The position numbers and the translations under genes are program-made. Shown here one piece after another: positions 21,001 through 30,946 of a stretch of DNA of 64,000 nt (position 1 is the stretch's first letter; every line of letters starts with the position of its first letter). A model generated the notes under the pieces. The model was given only the letters and a program-made list of their open reading frames with translations. It searched no databases and was not told where the DNA came from. This DNA is from Candidatus Scatomonas merdigallinarum (GTDB lineage: Bacteria > Bacillota > Clostridia > Lachnospirales > Lachnospiraceae), in NCBI GenBank assembly GCA_018716305.1, contig DVKB01000005.1:1-64000 (forward strand), given 5' to 3'.

Positions 21001-21604
21001 TCAGGCGCACCGGCTGCTTTCTGCCTGCCGCCACCAGAAATTCTTCCATATGCTGATAGGTGACGGGGTTGTGGGAAAGGCCTTTGTACAAAGCCCGGAA
21101 AGGCCGGTTTTTCCCGTTGAGAATACGGATAAACATAGGATTGGTAAACAGATGGAAGCCTGCCCGCAGATCCTTCATACACAGTTTGACAAAATCATCC
21201 AGGGCTTCCGCGTCTTCCGGAACGGCCAGGGCAGGATCCTCCTCCAGAACCGCCCGCACCGGGATCTGCTTTTCCGCCAGATTGCTGAGAATTGTAATGC
21301 TGCCTTCTATTTTATCACCTGCCCGAAGGCCCTTGGTGTCAATCCCGAATACCAGACTGCAGGTATTTCCTGAAAATTTTTCGTTTGCAATTAAAATACG
21401 ATGGTTATCAGAAACCACCATTCCCTTTACTTTGCTCCCGTCCTCTGCCCCTACAGAGACGGAACCTCTATATTGTTTTCCTGCCGGCAGCTTCAGTTCC
21501 AGTCTCTCCTCCGACACCTTTAATTCCGGCGTCCGGCAGGAAAAACTTCCCTGCGCCAGCTCTTCCAACCTTTTTTTCAAAGTCTCCACCTGACCTTTTA
21601 TCAC
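18038..21604 (-). CDS. DUF5717-type large protein (N-terminal Ig-like domain plus long alpha-helical repeat region)
   Basis: 1188 aa; beta-rich N-terminus (LKVSEERLELKLPAGKQYRGSVSVGAEDGSKVKGMV...GSITILSNLAEKQIPVRAVLEE); no signal peptide or TM seen. Confidence 0.75.
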   Translation of the reverse strand: MIKGQVETLKKRLEELAQGSFSCRTPELKVSEERLELKLPAGKQYRGSVSVGAEDGSKVKGMVVSDNHRILIANEKFSGNTCSLVFGIDTKGLRAGDKIEGSITILSNLAEKQIPVRAVLEEDPALAVPEDAEALDDFVKLCMKDLRAGFHLFTNPMFIRILNGKNRPFRALYKGLSHNPVTYQHMEEFLVAAGRKQPVRLSLDKQQKAVYTLEVSQKDTLYIYKSTWGYVRMEIQVYGDFLQIEKKVVTADDFIGRVYGLEYIVDRNRLGKGKKYGRIRLKTVYQTLDFEIEASGEDGMRPLKTSFEKRGILKLTRDLLQLQLRKMDYRTWYEQSSQTVRELLEENHTAAFQLYQAYLAFCNDENTRVLELLWPMKEGTLPLESIREKAGYLYLAKQADLLPREKKEIAPELRKYYQQQPDDFLLLYFLLQDEQLCDTMPSRALYEMEAAFERGCTSPFLYLTAWRILERHETLLRRLSPFMIQVLRFVQREKILTAPLLDRAAYLSSHLKEFSAPVYELLTEGYRTFCQREVLEAICALLMKGNPIKKEYFPWYALAVEQEIRITRLYEYYMETVDGDSRRELPRQVKMYFVYNNTLGERKKAFLYASVIRHKEEDPASYESYRGAMEAFAEASLEKERIDENFAVLYQEFLMEPKTREQGAALCRVLFKRKLVCGDPKIRQVVVCHYALGEERVYPCQEGAAYVDLYSEDASILFEDGKKRRFASTVEYSLTQLLEEKEAAARCMDLGVEDTGLELYCCKEKAWQMEVNSRTLSCYGRAAENPEFTGEYRKQIRMKLLEYYYKHRDEPFLAPILKTLDIRRYAAADKGTMAEVLIDRGLYEQAFALVSEFGYERIPEQKLLRLASRMVLRKEFEEDEELLCLCSYVCARGKYDEMILTYLRDYYLGTLESMCSLWKKVRGFNLESYTLDERILVLSMFVQGYPEPEAEILDSYARQRGSEKIIQAFLSYLSSGYFLEGRRTEKEIFRYLERIYEWGWEISEVCQLALLKHYSEQTAFTEQQERQARKLLKKFNDRGLRFGFYARFPAPWTQAYQVEDKIFVERHFAPGSQVVIHYQLRGEGQENARWVSEPLRDMFQGIFVKEFLLFYGETLTWYLTVTENGQTRDTAREQVSLTEVDTAGSTRYKLLNQMLAARKLGNRELMEKAARKFLWQDAYTSELFSLKK

Positions 21605-21694
21605 TTGACTTAGCGCTGTTGCCGCTTTACTATATCAGTATACACTACAAAGAATATCTGCGCAACGTAAGTTTACAGAAAGCGGGGAACCCCA

Positions 21695-22789
21695 ATGTTA
21701 AAGCACAAAGACCATTTTCACGGAAGCGACCTGGAGAAAATCCAGCAGATCTATCACATAAAAAAAGAAGAAATTATCAGTTTTTCTGCCAATGTCAATC
21801 CTCTGGGCATTTCCAGCAAACTCAGAAATTCTCTCTCCCGGCACCTGGACGCCATCACTGTCTATCCGGACCGGGAATATAAAGAGCTTCGGCAGTGCAT
21901 CGCCCAGTATGCCGGCAGCCAGCCGGAAAATATTATTGTAGGGAACGGCTCCACCGAACTGATCTCCCTGTTCATCCAGACCTATCATCCGAAAAAGGCC
22001 ATAATTCTGGGACCTACGTATTCAGAATACGAAAGAGAAATCACCCTGGGGGGAGGCTCCACGGTTTACTATCCTCTCCGGGAGGAACTGGGATTTCAGA
22101 TGGATGTACAGGATTTCTGCAGCCATTTAAATGACAGCCTGGATCTGGCCGTGCTGTGCAACCCCAACAATCCCACCTCCACCGCCATCTCCGCCTCTGA
22201 GATGCGGCAGATCCTGGACGCCTGCCTGCAGCACGGAATCTTCGTCATGGTGGATGAAACCTACGTGGAATTTTCGGAACAGGTAGACGCTGTCTCCTCC
22301 GTGTCCCTGACGAATTATTACACCAATCTGATTATTCTCCGGGGCACTTCAAAATTCTTCGCGGCTCCGGGCCTGCGGCTGGGATACGCGGTTACCGGCA
22401 ACCAGGATCTGATCCGCACCATCAATACCCGGCAGAACCCCTGGTCCATCAGTTCTCTGGCAGAGATTGCCGGACGTCTGATGTTCCAGGACCATGAATA
22501 TATGGAAAACACCAGAAACCTGATTCTTTCCCAGCGGAAGCGCATGTATGACACCCTGGACTCCTGGGATACCGTAAAGGTCTATCCGCCTGCAGCCAAT
22601 TTTATCCTGGCCAGGATCCTGAAGAAAGGCATCGACGCGGATCAGCTCTTTGACCACTGCATTCGTCAGAAGCTGATGATCCGCAACTGCTCCACCTTTC
22701 CTTTCCTGGACAACCATTACTTCCGGTTCTGCATTATGAATCCGGAGCAGAACAGCCTGCTGCTGAAGGCGCTGAGGGAAGTCCTGTGA
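21695..22789 (+). CDS. PLP-dependent aminotransferase, HisC/CobD-like
   Basis: 364 aa; FSANVNPLGI, NPNNPTSTAIS, VDETYVEF, RGTSKFFAAPGLRLGYAV (PLP Lys). Confidence 0.9.
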   Translation: MLKHKDHFHGSDLEKIQQIYHIKKEEIISFSANVNPLGISSKLRNSLSRHLDAITVYPDREYKELRQCIAQYAGSQPENIIVGNGSTELISLFIQTYHPKKAIILGPTYSEYEREITLGGGSTVYYPLREELGFQMDVQDFCSHLNDSLDLAVLCNPNNPTSTAISASEMRQILDACLQHGIFVMVDETYVEFSEQVDAVSSVSLTNYYTNLIILRGTSKFFAAPGLRLGYAVTGNQDLIRTINTRQNPWSISSLAEIAGRLMFQDHEYMENTRNLILSQRKRMYDTLDSWDTVKVYPPAANFILARILKKGIDADQLFDHCIRQKLMIRNCSTFPFLDNHYFRFCIMNPEQNSLLLKALREVL

Positions 22790-22822
22790 AATGGCTGCAA
22801 AAGCCGCAGATTTGTCTTAGAT

Positions 22823-22851
22823 CTCCCCGGAAAATCCGCTTTTCCGGGGAG
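22823..22851. terminator. Hairpin between convergent aminotransferase and fbp
   Basis: CTCCCCGGAAAA-TCCG-CTTTTCCGGGGAG then TTTGAATTTT. Confidence 0.8.
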
Positions 22852-22860
22852 TTTGAATTT

Positions 22861-24813
22861 TCAGGTTTTCTCAATAATCCATCCGTTCCGGTAAGCCTCC
22901 AGAAGTTCCTTCAGCTCACCGATGCGTTCTTTCAGGGCTTTTCCGTTATCCGTATCTCCCACATGCATCCGGTGGGGGGTCATCTTGACCATGATCCGCT
23001 CGGAATGGATGTCCGTCTCATTGACAATAGCCTCTCTGGTAGAGGTAAAAGGCATGTGAGCCACCAGCATCATGCCGTAAGAATTGTAAATCAGCGTATA
23101 CCCGGCAATCCCCGTCTTGGCCTGATAGGCCTTGGAAAATCCTCCGTCAATGACCAGCACCTTTCCCCCGCATTTCACCGGGCTTTCCCCGGAACTCTGA
23201 AGCACCGGCACATGGCCGTTGACGATATGGGCGTCTGTCCCCAGACCGAACTCCGCCAGAATCCGATCCATGACTTCCTCCTGGTCCAGGAAGGAATAAT
23301 AAGGATTCTTCTTTTCTTTATGGGACTCTTTTTCTTCCAGAAAATAGCTCTCAAAAGTAGCCATCTTATTTTTTCCGAAGAGGGGCGAACTGGGACAGCT
23401 CCAGATAAACCAGAGGATATCTTTTCCCTTCTCCCGTTCTTCCTCATCCACAGCAAAAAATGCTTTCCGCACATACTTTTCCAGAGCGTCATAGAGAGCT
23501 TTTCCGGAATATTCCTTTCCATATACGTTGACTTTCAGAAATTCTCCTTTTTCATCCAGGGGCACACAGCCGTGATAGAGCAGATTGTTATTATAGACCT
23601 TATAGAGACTGCCCCGGTTCAGAAGCAGGGTCATATGCTGCTGTAGCTTGCCGCAGTGCAGAAAGGCAGATTTCAGCTGATCCATCACATCCTCCTCCTC
23701 CCGCGTAAGACGGCAGGGATCCCGGGGATCAATGGTGGGAAAATGCGTATCCAGAAGGCGGTATTCCTTTCCCTCCAGAACAATCGTTCCTCTTTCGTAG
23801 TCGATCCGATCCAGAAGCATTCGGTTCTCCATGCCGAACTCCCCTCTGCGCCGGATCAGCTGTCCTTCCAGTTTAAACTGAATGACCACAATCGCTTTAT
23901 GAATTTTCCGATTCATCTCGTCATCTTTGGAAGTACCGCTGCCGTTGGCCTTGATCTGAAAAAGCTGACAGGGATCGTCCCCGTAAACCTTCATGGCCAT
24001 AGCTGCCAGAGGCACCATATTGATCCCGTACCCGTCTTCCAGCAGATCCAGATTCCCGTACCGGACAGAATTGCGGACCACATTGGCGATGCAGGCCAGC
24101 TGTCCTGCCGCCGCCCCCATCCACAGCACATCGTGGTTTCCCCACTGAATGTCCAGAGAATGGTACGACATCAGTTTGTCCATAATCCGGTCAGGCCCCG
24201 GCCCCCGGTCGTAGATGTCTCCCAGAATATGCAGATGATCGATGACCAGCCTCTGGATCAGTTCTCCCAGGGCCACAATAAACTCTTCCGCCCGGCCAAT
24301 GGATATAATGGTGTCCACAATGGCGCTGTAGTAGGCCTCCTTATCCAGAACCTCCGCTTTCTCCGTAATCAGTTCCTCTATGACATAGGCAAAATCCCCG
24401 GGCAGAGCCTTGCGGACCTTGGAGCGGGTGTATTTGGAGGCTACGGTCTTGCAGACCTCGATCAGGCGGTACAGGGTGATTCTGTACCACTCATCCATAT
24501 TTTTCTCTGTCTTTTTCACCAGATCCATCTTTTCCCGCGGATAATAGATCAGGGTGGCCAGGGCGTTTTTGTCCGCGGTGCTTAAGGTCCGTCCGAATAC
24601 ATCATCGATCTTTTTTTTCACGGAGCCGGACCCGTTTTTCAGCACATGAGAAAACGCCTCATATTCCCCGTGAATATCCGTAATAAAATGTTCCGTTCCC
24701 TTAGGCAGATTCAGGATAGACTGGAGATTGATGATCTCCGTAGAAGCTTTGGCAATGGTGGGGTACAATTCCGCCAGACACTGCAGATATTTTAATTCCG
24801 AATGCTCTTTCAT
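22861..24813 (-). CDS. fbp: Fructose-1,6-bisphosphatase class III
   Basis: FITDIHGEYEAF, GDIYDRGPGPDRIMD, QWGNHDVLWMG metallophosphatase signature in a ~650-aa protein. Confidence 0.95.
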   Translation of the reverse strand: MKEHSELKYLQCLAELYPTIAKASTEIINLQSILNLPKGTEHFITDIHGEYEAFSHVLKNGSGSVKKKIDDVFGRTLSTADKNALATLIYYPREKMDLVKKTEKNMDEWYRITLYRLIEVCKTVASKYTRSKVRKALPGDFAYVIEELITEKAEVLDKEAYYSAIVDTIISIGRAEEFIVALGELIQRLVIDHLHILGDIYDRGPGPDRIMDKLMSYHSLDIQWGNHDVLWMGAAAGQLACIANVVRNSVRYGNLDLLEDGYGINMVPLAAMAMKVYGDDPCQLFQIKANGSGTSKDDEMNRKIHKAIVVIQFKLEGQLIRRRGEFGMENRMLLDRIDYERGTIVLEGKEYRLLDTHFPTIDPRDPCRLTREEEDVMDQLKSAFLHCGKLQQHMTLLLNRGSLYKVYNNNLLYHGCVPLDEKGEFLKVNVYGKEYSGKALYDALEKYVRKAFFAVDEEEREKGKDILWFIWSCPSSPLFGKNKMATFESYFLEEKESHKEKKNPYYSFLDQEEVMDRILAEFGLGTDAHIVNGHVPVLQSSGESPVKCGGKVLVIDGGFSKAYQAKTGIAGYTLIYNSYGMMLVAHMPFTSTREAIVNETDIHSERIMVKMTPHRMHVGDTDNGKALKERIGELKELLEAYRNGWIIEKT

Positions 24814-24830
24814 CGCTCCTCCTTCCGGCA

Positions 24831-27800
24831 TTATACAAAATCAAACAGCGAAATCTGGTTGGACTGGGGCAGATCCCCGAAAATGCCCAGATCGCTCATC
24901 AGGTCTATGACAGTGGCGCTGACCTTGGTCCGGCTTCGGAAATCATCCTTGGACAGAAATTTCCCGTCTCTGGCCGCCAGCACCACGGCGTCCGCCGCCT
25001 TGTCTCCCAGGCCCTCAATGGTGTCCAGCGCAGGCATCAGCCTGCCGTCCACAATCTGGAAGCGATGGGCTTTTGCCCGGTAGAGATCCACCGGCATAAA
25101 CTCGTATCCTCTGGCGTACATTTCCTGGACAATCTTCATATCTTTATAGGTATCCTGCTCTTTCTTGGAAAGCGTATCCCATCGTTTCCGATATTCCTCC
25201 ATGTAATACTCCAGCCGTTCCTGCCCCATGCACATAAGTTCATAGCTGAACGCGGAAGCCCGGATGGAAAAATAGGCCGCGTAGTAGGCCAGGGGCTCAT
25301 AGATCTTGTACCAGGCAATCCGGTAGGCCATCATGACGTAGGCGGCCGCGTGAGCCTTGGGGAACATATATTTAATTTTCTTGCAGGACCAGATGTACCA
25401 GTCCGGCACCCCGTGGGCTGTCATTTCCTCCTCCCACTCCGGCTTCAGTCCCTTCCCTTTGCGGACACTCTCCATAATGGTAAATGCCTGCTCGCTCTCC
25501 AGGCCCATACCGATGAGATAGGTCATAATATCGTCACGGGTACAGATGGCGGTGGAAATGGTGGCCTTTCCCTCCTCGATCAGAGTCTGGGCGTTTCCCA
25601 GCCACACATCGGTACCGTGGGACAGACCGGAAATCCGGATCAGATCTGAAAAGGTCTGCGGCTTGGTGTCCTGAAGCATCTGGATTACAAAATCCGTGCC
25701 GAACTCCGGTATCCCCAGGCAGCCCAAAGGACAGCCCCCGATGTCTTCCGGCTTGATGCCCAGGGCCTCCGTGCTCTTGAAAAGAGACATGACCTTGGGC
25801 TCGTCCAGGGGAACCTTTGTGGCGTCCGTACCGGTGAGATCCTCCAGCATACGGATCATCGTGGGATCATCGTGTCCCAGAATGTCCAGCTTCAGCAGGT
25901 TCGCGTCTATGGAGTGATAGTCAAAATGGGTGGTAATGATGTCTGTATCATTATCGTTGGCGGGATGCTGCACCGGGGTAAAGGAATTGATATCCTCCCC
26001 GAAGGGCAGCACGATGATGCCGCCCGGGTGCTGGCCGGTGGTCCGGCGGATGCCGGTGCATCCCAGAACAATGCGGTCGATCTCACAGTTCCGCTTGTGG
26101 ATCCCCCGCTCCTCATAATATTTCTTTACGTAGCCAAAGGCGGTTTTATCCGCCAGCGTGCCGATGGTTCCGGCCCGGAAAGTCTGCCCGGCTCCAAAAA
26201 TCACTTCTGTGTACTTGTGAGCCTTACTCTGATATTCTCCGGAAAAGTTCAGGTCGATATCCGGCTCCTTGTTGCCCTTAAATCCCAGAAAGGTCTCAAA
26301 AGGAATGTCAAAGCCCATTTTCTTTAAGGGCTTCCCGCAGTTGGGGCAGAGCTTGTCCGGCATATCACAGCCTGCCCGGCCGGCATAGGCCTTCACCTCC
26401 TTGGAGTCAAAATCCACATAATGGCAGGACTCGCAGAGATAATGGGGGCTTAAGGGATTCACCTCCGTAATCCCGGCCATGGTGGCTACAAAGGAAGATC
26501 CCACAGACCCCCGGGAGCCTACCAGATAGCCGTCCTCGTTGGACTTCCACACCAGCTTCTGGGCAATGATGTACATCACAGCGTAGCCGTTGGAGATAAT
26601 GGAGTTCAGCTCCCTCTCCAGCCTGGCCTCCACAATGGGAGGCAGGTTTTCCCCGTAAATCTCATGAGCCCGGTTATAGCAGATATCCCGGAGATCCTGG
26701 TCTGAATTTTCAATGACCGGCGGGAATTTTCCCGCCCGGATAGGCGAGATCTTCCGGCACATATCCGCAATTTTCTGAGGATTGTCAATGACGATCTCCT
26801 CCGCCTTGGCGCTGCCAAGATAAGAAAACTCTTCCAGCATCTCCTCCGTAGTATGCAGGTACAGCGGGGCCTGGTTGTCCGCGTCCTCAAATCCCTTGCC
26901 GAACATAATGATCCGCCGGTAGATCTCATCCTTGGGATCCATAAAATGCACGTCGCAGGTAGCCACCACCGGTTTCTGAAACTGCTCTCCCAGCTTGACA
27001 ATCTTCCGGTTTACCTCCCGGATGTCCTCCTCGCTGCTGATATTCTCGTGATTCTCATCCCGGATCATAAAGGCGTTGTTTCCCACCGGCTGAATCTCCA
27101 AATAATCATAGAAAGAAACGATCCTGGAGATTTCCTGATCCGGCGCCCCCCGCAGCAGAGCCTGGTACAGCTCCCCAGCCTCGCAGGCGGACCCCAGCAG
27201 CAGGCCCTCCCTGTATTTCAGGAATACACTTTTGGGCAGTCTCGGCCTCCGGTTGTAATACTTCAGATGCGATTCCGATACCAGCCGGTACAGATTCACT
27301 CTTCCGGTCTCGCAGGTAGCCAGAATAATGGCGTGATAGGTGGGAAGCTTGCGCACGGTATTAGGCGACATGCTGCCCTGCTCATTGAGGGCGTCCAGGT
27401 CCAGAATGTCCCTCTCTTTCAGCATTTTTACAAATTTCACGAAGATCTCCGCCGTACAGGCCGCGTCGTCCACTGCCCGATGGTGGTTTTCCAGGGAAAC
27501 TCCCAGAGCCTTGGCTACCGTATCCAGTTTGAACCGGTTCAGCCCCGGCAGCAGGAACCGGGCCATGGCTACCGTATCCACCACGGTAAACTCCCGGTCA
27601 ATGCCCAGATCCCCGCAGTTTTTCCGGATAAAACTCATATCAAAGCCCGCGTTGTGGGCCACCATCACCGCACCCTCACAGAACCGCAGAAACTCCGGCA
27701 GCACCTGGTCAATGGTGGGGGCCGGCAGCACCATGTTGTCATTGATGCCCGTCAGATTTTCAATGCGGAAGGGAATCGGCGCCTCCGGGTTCACAAAGGT

Positions 27801-29348
27801 GGAAAAACGCTTTACAATCCGTCCTTCCTCCACCCGGACGGCCCCGATTTCAATGATCTTGCAGCTGGCCGGAGAAAACCCGGTGGTCTCAATGTCAAAA
27901 ACTACAAAGGGACTGTCCAGGCTCTGGCCCTGACTGTCGCTGACAATTCCTTTCAGGTCATCTACCAGGTAGGCCTCCATCCCGTAAATCACTTTAAAGG
28001 GAGCGGAAATCTTTTTCAGTTCTTCCTTCGTCACCTCCGGATGATCCTTCTGATACTGGGCACGGTATCTGGAATCAATGTCCTCCATGGCATGATTGGC
28101 CTCGGGAAAGGCCTGAACCACTCCGTGATCCGTGATCGCGATAGCAGGATGTCCCCACTCGTAGGCCCGCTTTACCAGGGCCGCGGCGTCCGTTACTCCG
28201 TCCATATCGCTCATTTTGGTATGGCAGTGGAGCTCTACCCTCTTCCTGGAAGCATTGTCGTGGCGGGCTTCCCGGAAATTTTTGCTCTTCTTAATGCCCC
28301 ACACAGAGGTTACCGTCAGTTCGTGGTCAAAAGAGTCGGTCATCACCTTTCCTTTGACCTTAATAAATGTCCCCTTCTTCAGAATTTTGGACAGCTCCGG
28401 GATCTGCTCCGCTTTAACAAAAATTTTTACCATAATGGTGTCTGTGTCGTCCGTCACAGCGAACACCAGCAGCCCCCGGCCGTTCCGCAGCTCCCGGCTG
28501 TCAAAATTCAAGATCTCCCCGCGGATCACTACATCCCCCACCGCTCCTTCAATACTGTCAATGGGAATGCTGTCATCCTCAAAATCCCTTCCGTACAGCA
28601 CGTCCGGATTGTCGCTGCGCCGCACCGGCTGTTCCTCTCTGCCGTTTTTCCCCCGGTTCCGGCCGTTTTTCCTCCCGGCGGAATTTCCAAAGTACCTGCT
28701 TCCCGCTGCCTTTTCCGCAGGTTTTTTCTCTTCCGGTTCCGGCTCTTCCGCCCTCCCCAGGGAAAGATGCTCCGCTACATGCCTGGCTGCCTCCCGCATT
28801 TCCAGCTCACTTTTCTGAATCTCGCTCTCATCCCGCTCTTCCCGGAAGGAAGTGCGGATGCTCAGGCGGAACCCGCAGCGCTCACAGAAGATCTTATCCA
28901 GAACCCGATACAGTTCCTCCTCTTTTTCATGGGCGATCACGGAATTTTCCAGAGCCAGTTCCATGAGTTCCGGCTCCGGAAACGTAATCTTCGCCGTCCG
29001 GAACAGATGAAACAGCAGAATATGATAATTTTTCAGTTCCAGAAGGATGCTGGAATAGTAGACTTCCAGCAGCCTCTCCGGGGTGTACTGGCGGGACAGA
29101 TAAAAGCGCTCAATGATCTTCACCCGGATAGGCGCATGGGAAAAAAGCTGGCTTTGGATCATGTCCTCCAGCTTGTATATATATTTCTTATGAATCCACT
29201 GGCTGCTGACCGTATAGATCCGCAGCAGATCTTTTCTGCGGTTCAGGGTTACCCGGACCACCTCCATGGTGGAAAGCAGTTCTCTCAGTTCTCCCTCTAC
29301 CTCCAGCTTCGGAAATGCCTCCAGAAACTCTTTTCCCGTTTCTTCCAT
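24831..29348 (-). CDS. polC: DNA polymerase III alpha subunit, Gram-positive type (PolC)
   Basis: 1505 aa; PHP domain (ELHCHTKMSDMDG), embedded 3'-5' exonuclease (FVVFDIETTGFSP), SRGSVGSSFVATMAGITEVNPL. Confidence 0.98.
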   Translation of the reverse strand: MEETGKEFLEAFPKLEVEGELRELLSTMEVVRVTLNRRKDLLRIYTVSSQWIHKKYIYKLEDMIQSQLFSHAPIRVKIIERFYLSRQYTPERLLEVYYSSILLELKNYHILLFHLFRTAKITFPEPELMELALENSVIAHEKEEELYRVLDKIFCERCGFRLSIRTSFREERDESEIQKSELEMREAARHVAEHLSLGRAEEPEPEEKKPAEKAAGSRYFGNSAGRKNGRNRGKNGREEQPVRRSDNPDVLYGRDFEDDSIPIDSIEGAVGDVVIRGEILNFDSRELRNGRGLLVFAVTDDTDTIMVKIFVKAEQIPELSKILKKGTFIKVKGKVMTDSFDHELTVTSVWGIKKSKNFREARHDNASRKRVELHCHTKMSDMDGVTDAAALVKRAYEWGHPAIAITDHGVVQAFPEANHAMEDIDSRYRAQYQKDHPEVTKEELKKISAPFKVIYGMEAYLVDDLKGIVSDSQGQSLDSPFVVFDIETTGFSPASCKIIEIGAVRVEEGRIVKRFSTFVNPEAPIPFRIENLTGINDNMVLPAPTIDQVLPEFLRFCEGAVMVAHNAGFDMSFIRKNCGDLGIDREFTVVDTVAMARFLLPGLNRFKLDTVAKALGVSLENHHRAVDDAACTAEIFVKFVKMLKERDILDLDALNEQGSMSPNTVRKLPTYHAIILATCETGRVNLYRLVSESHLKYYNRRPRLPKSVFLKYREGLLLGSACEAGELYQALLRGAPDQEISRIVSFYDYLEIQPVGNNAFMIRDENHENISSEEDIREVNRKIVKLGEQFQKPVVATCDVHFMDPKDEIYRRIIMFGKGFEDADNQAPLYLHTTEEMLEEFSYLGSAKAEEIVIDNPQKIADMCRKISPIRAGKFPPVIENSDQDLRDICYNRAHEIYGENLPPIVEARLERELNSIISNGYAVMYIIAQKLVWKSNEDGYLVGSRGSVGSSFVATMAGITEVNPLSPHYLCESCHYVDFDSKEVKAYAGRAGCDMPDKLCPNCGKPLKKMGFDIPFETFLGFKGNKEPDIDLNFSGEYQSKAHKYTEVIFGAGQTFRAGTIGTLADKTAFGYVKKYYEERGIHKRNCEIDRIVLGCTGIRRTTGQHPGGIIVLPFGEDINSFTPVQHPANDNDTDIITTHFDYHSIDANLLKLDILGHDDPTMIRMLEDLTGTDATKVPLDEPKVMSLFKSTEALGIKPEDIGGCPLGCLGIPEFGTDFVIQMLQDTKPQTFSDLIRISGLSHGTDVWLGNAQTLIEEGKATISTAICTRDDIMTYLIGMGLESEQAFTIMESVRKGKGLKPEWEEEMTAHGVPDWYIWSCKKIKYMFPKAHAAAYVMMAYRIAWYKIYEPLAYYAAYFSIRASAFSYELMCMGQERLEYYMEEYRKRWDTLSKKEQDTYKDMKIVQEMYARGYEFMPVDLYRAKAHRFQIVDGRLMPALDTIEGLGDKAADAVVLAARDGKFLSKDDFRSRTKVSATVIDLMSDLGIFGDLPQSNQISLFDFV

Positions 29349-29388
29349 GTTTATCCTCCTGATTTTTCCCCTGCCCCGAAAACCCCTC

Positions 29389-30450
29389 TCAAGGGTTCCA
29401 GTTCAGCAGTTCCTCCCGCAGGCAGGCCAGCAGTTCGCTCTCCGGCACCTTCTTTACAATTTCACCTTTCTTAATCAGCAAGCCTTCTCCCTTGCCGCCC
29501 GCAATGCCGATATCCGCCTCCCGGGCCTCTCCTGGGCCGTTGACCACGCAGCCCATGACTGCCACTTTTAGATCGAGCGGAATATCCTGAACGAGAGTTT
29601 CCACCTGATTTGCCAGACCGATCAGATCAATCTGGGTCCGTCCGCAGGTGGGACAGGATACAACCTCCACGCCCCCTTTGCGCAGTCCCAGCGTCTTCAG
29701 AATCCGCTTGGCGGACTTTACTTCCTCCAAAGGCGCTCCCGTCAGGGATACCCGGATGGTATCCCCGATGCCCTGGTACAGAATGATTCCCAATCCCACA
29801 GCAGACTTGATATTTCCGGAATACAGGGTTCCCGCCTCGGTAATTCCCACATGCAGAGGGTGATCTGTCTTCGCCGCAATCAGTTCATGGGCTCTGGCGC
29901 ACATCAATACATCTGAGGATTTAATACTGATTACCAGGTTCTCGTATCCCATATCCTCGATCAGGGCCGCCTGTGCTAAAGCGCTCTCTACCAGGCCCTC
30001 CGGGGTAACCCCGTGATACTTTTCCAGCAGTTCCTTTTCCAGGGAACCGCCGTTGACTCCCACCCGGATGGGAATATTCCGTTCTCTGGCCGCATCCACT
30101 ACCGCCCTGACCCGATCCTGATCCCCGATATTTCCCGGATTGATGCGGATCTTGTCCGCTCCGTTTTCTATGGCAGCAATGGCCAGCCGGTAATCAAAAT
30201 GAATATCCGCCACCAGAGGAATGGAAATCTGCTTTTTAATTTCCTTCAAAGCCGCGGCCGCTTCCATGTGGGGCACAGCGCAGCGGATGATGTCGCAGCC
30301 CGCCGCCTCCAGCTGGTGGATCTGGCTCACAGTGGCCGCCGCGTCCTCCGTCTTCGTATTGGTCATAGACTGAATCAGAATGGGATTGCCCCCGCCAATG
30401 ACCCGATCCCCAATGCGGACTTCTCTTGTGTTTTTTCTTTCCATACTCAA
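29389..30450 (-). CDS. ispG: 4-hydroxy-3-methylbut-2-en-1-yl diphosphate synthase
   Basis: 353 aa; PILIQSMTNTKTED, VSCPTCGRTQIDL, VMGCVVNGPGEAREADIGIAGG. Confidence 0.97.
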   Translation of the reverse strand: MSMERKNTREVRIGDRVIGGGNPILIQSMTNTKTEDAAATVSQIHQLEAAGCDIIRCAVPHMEAAAALKEIKKQISIPLVADIHFDYRLAIAAIENGADKIRINPGNIGDQDRVRAVVDAARERNIPIRVGVNGGSLEKELLEKYHGVTPEGLVESALAQAALIEDMGYENLVISIKSSDVLMCARAHELIAAKTDHPLHVGITEAGTLYSGNIKSAVGLGIILYQGIGDTIRVSLTGAPLEEVKSAKRILKTLGLRKGGVEVVSCPTCGRTQIDLIGLANQVETLVQDIPLDLKVAVMGCVVNGPGEAREADIGIAGGKGEGLLIKKGEIVKKVPESELLACLREELLNWNP

Positions 30451-30935
30451 ACCCTCTCATATCTTCGGAAGGTAAACTCAATGTCAAAACAGGTCTGTTC
30501 CTCGCTCTCCTGTGCCAGCTTCCAATCCTGCCTTTCGTCCAGATTTGGAAAAAAGGTGTCCGCCTGATAGGCGAAATCAATTTTCGTCACATAGACGGTG
30601 TCGCAGTAGGGAAGCAGTTCTTCATAGACAGCCCCGCCTCCGATGACATAGGCCTCTTCCCCTTCCGCCTCTCCCAGAAGCTCCAGAAGTTCTTCAAGAC
30701 TGTGAACCACCTCGGCCCCTCTGACCTGATACTCGGGATTCCTGGTAAGAACAATATTCCTGCGGTTCTTCAGGGGCTGCCCTCCCGGCAGGCTCTCCAG
30801 GGTTTTCCGTCCCATGATCACAGTGTGCCCCGCCGTCGTCTCCCGGAAAAATTTCATATCCGAAGGGATGCTGATCAGCAGCTTGTTCTGACAGCCGATC
30901 CCCCAGTTTTTATCCGCTGATAAAATTGCTTTCAT
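30447..30935 (-). CDS. folA: Dihydrofolate reductase
   Basis: 162 aa; MKAILSADKNWGIGCQNKLL, GHTVIMGRKTLESLPGGQPLKNRRNIVLTR. Confidence 0.95.
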   Translation of the reverse strand: MKAILSADKNWGIGCQNKLLISIPSDMKFFRETTAGHTVIMGRKTLESLPGGQPLKNRRNIVLTRNPEYQVRGAEVVHSLEELLELLGEAEGEEAYVIGGGAVYEELLPYCDTVYVTKIDFAYQADTFFPNLDERQDWKLAQESEEQTCFDIEFTFRRYERV

Positions 30936-30946
30936 TTCGCCGCCTC

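Noticed and set aside
19538-21373. 611-aa plus-strand ORF
   Set aside because: Lies fully antisense to the DUF5717 gene; composition-driven stop-free frame without domain motifs.
26853-29474. 873-aa plus-strand ORF
   Set aside because: Antisense to polC, which has unmistakable motifs on the minus strand; no recognisable domain on the plus strand.
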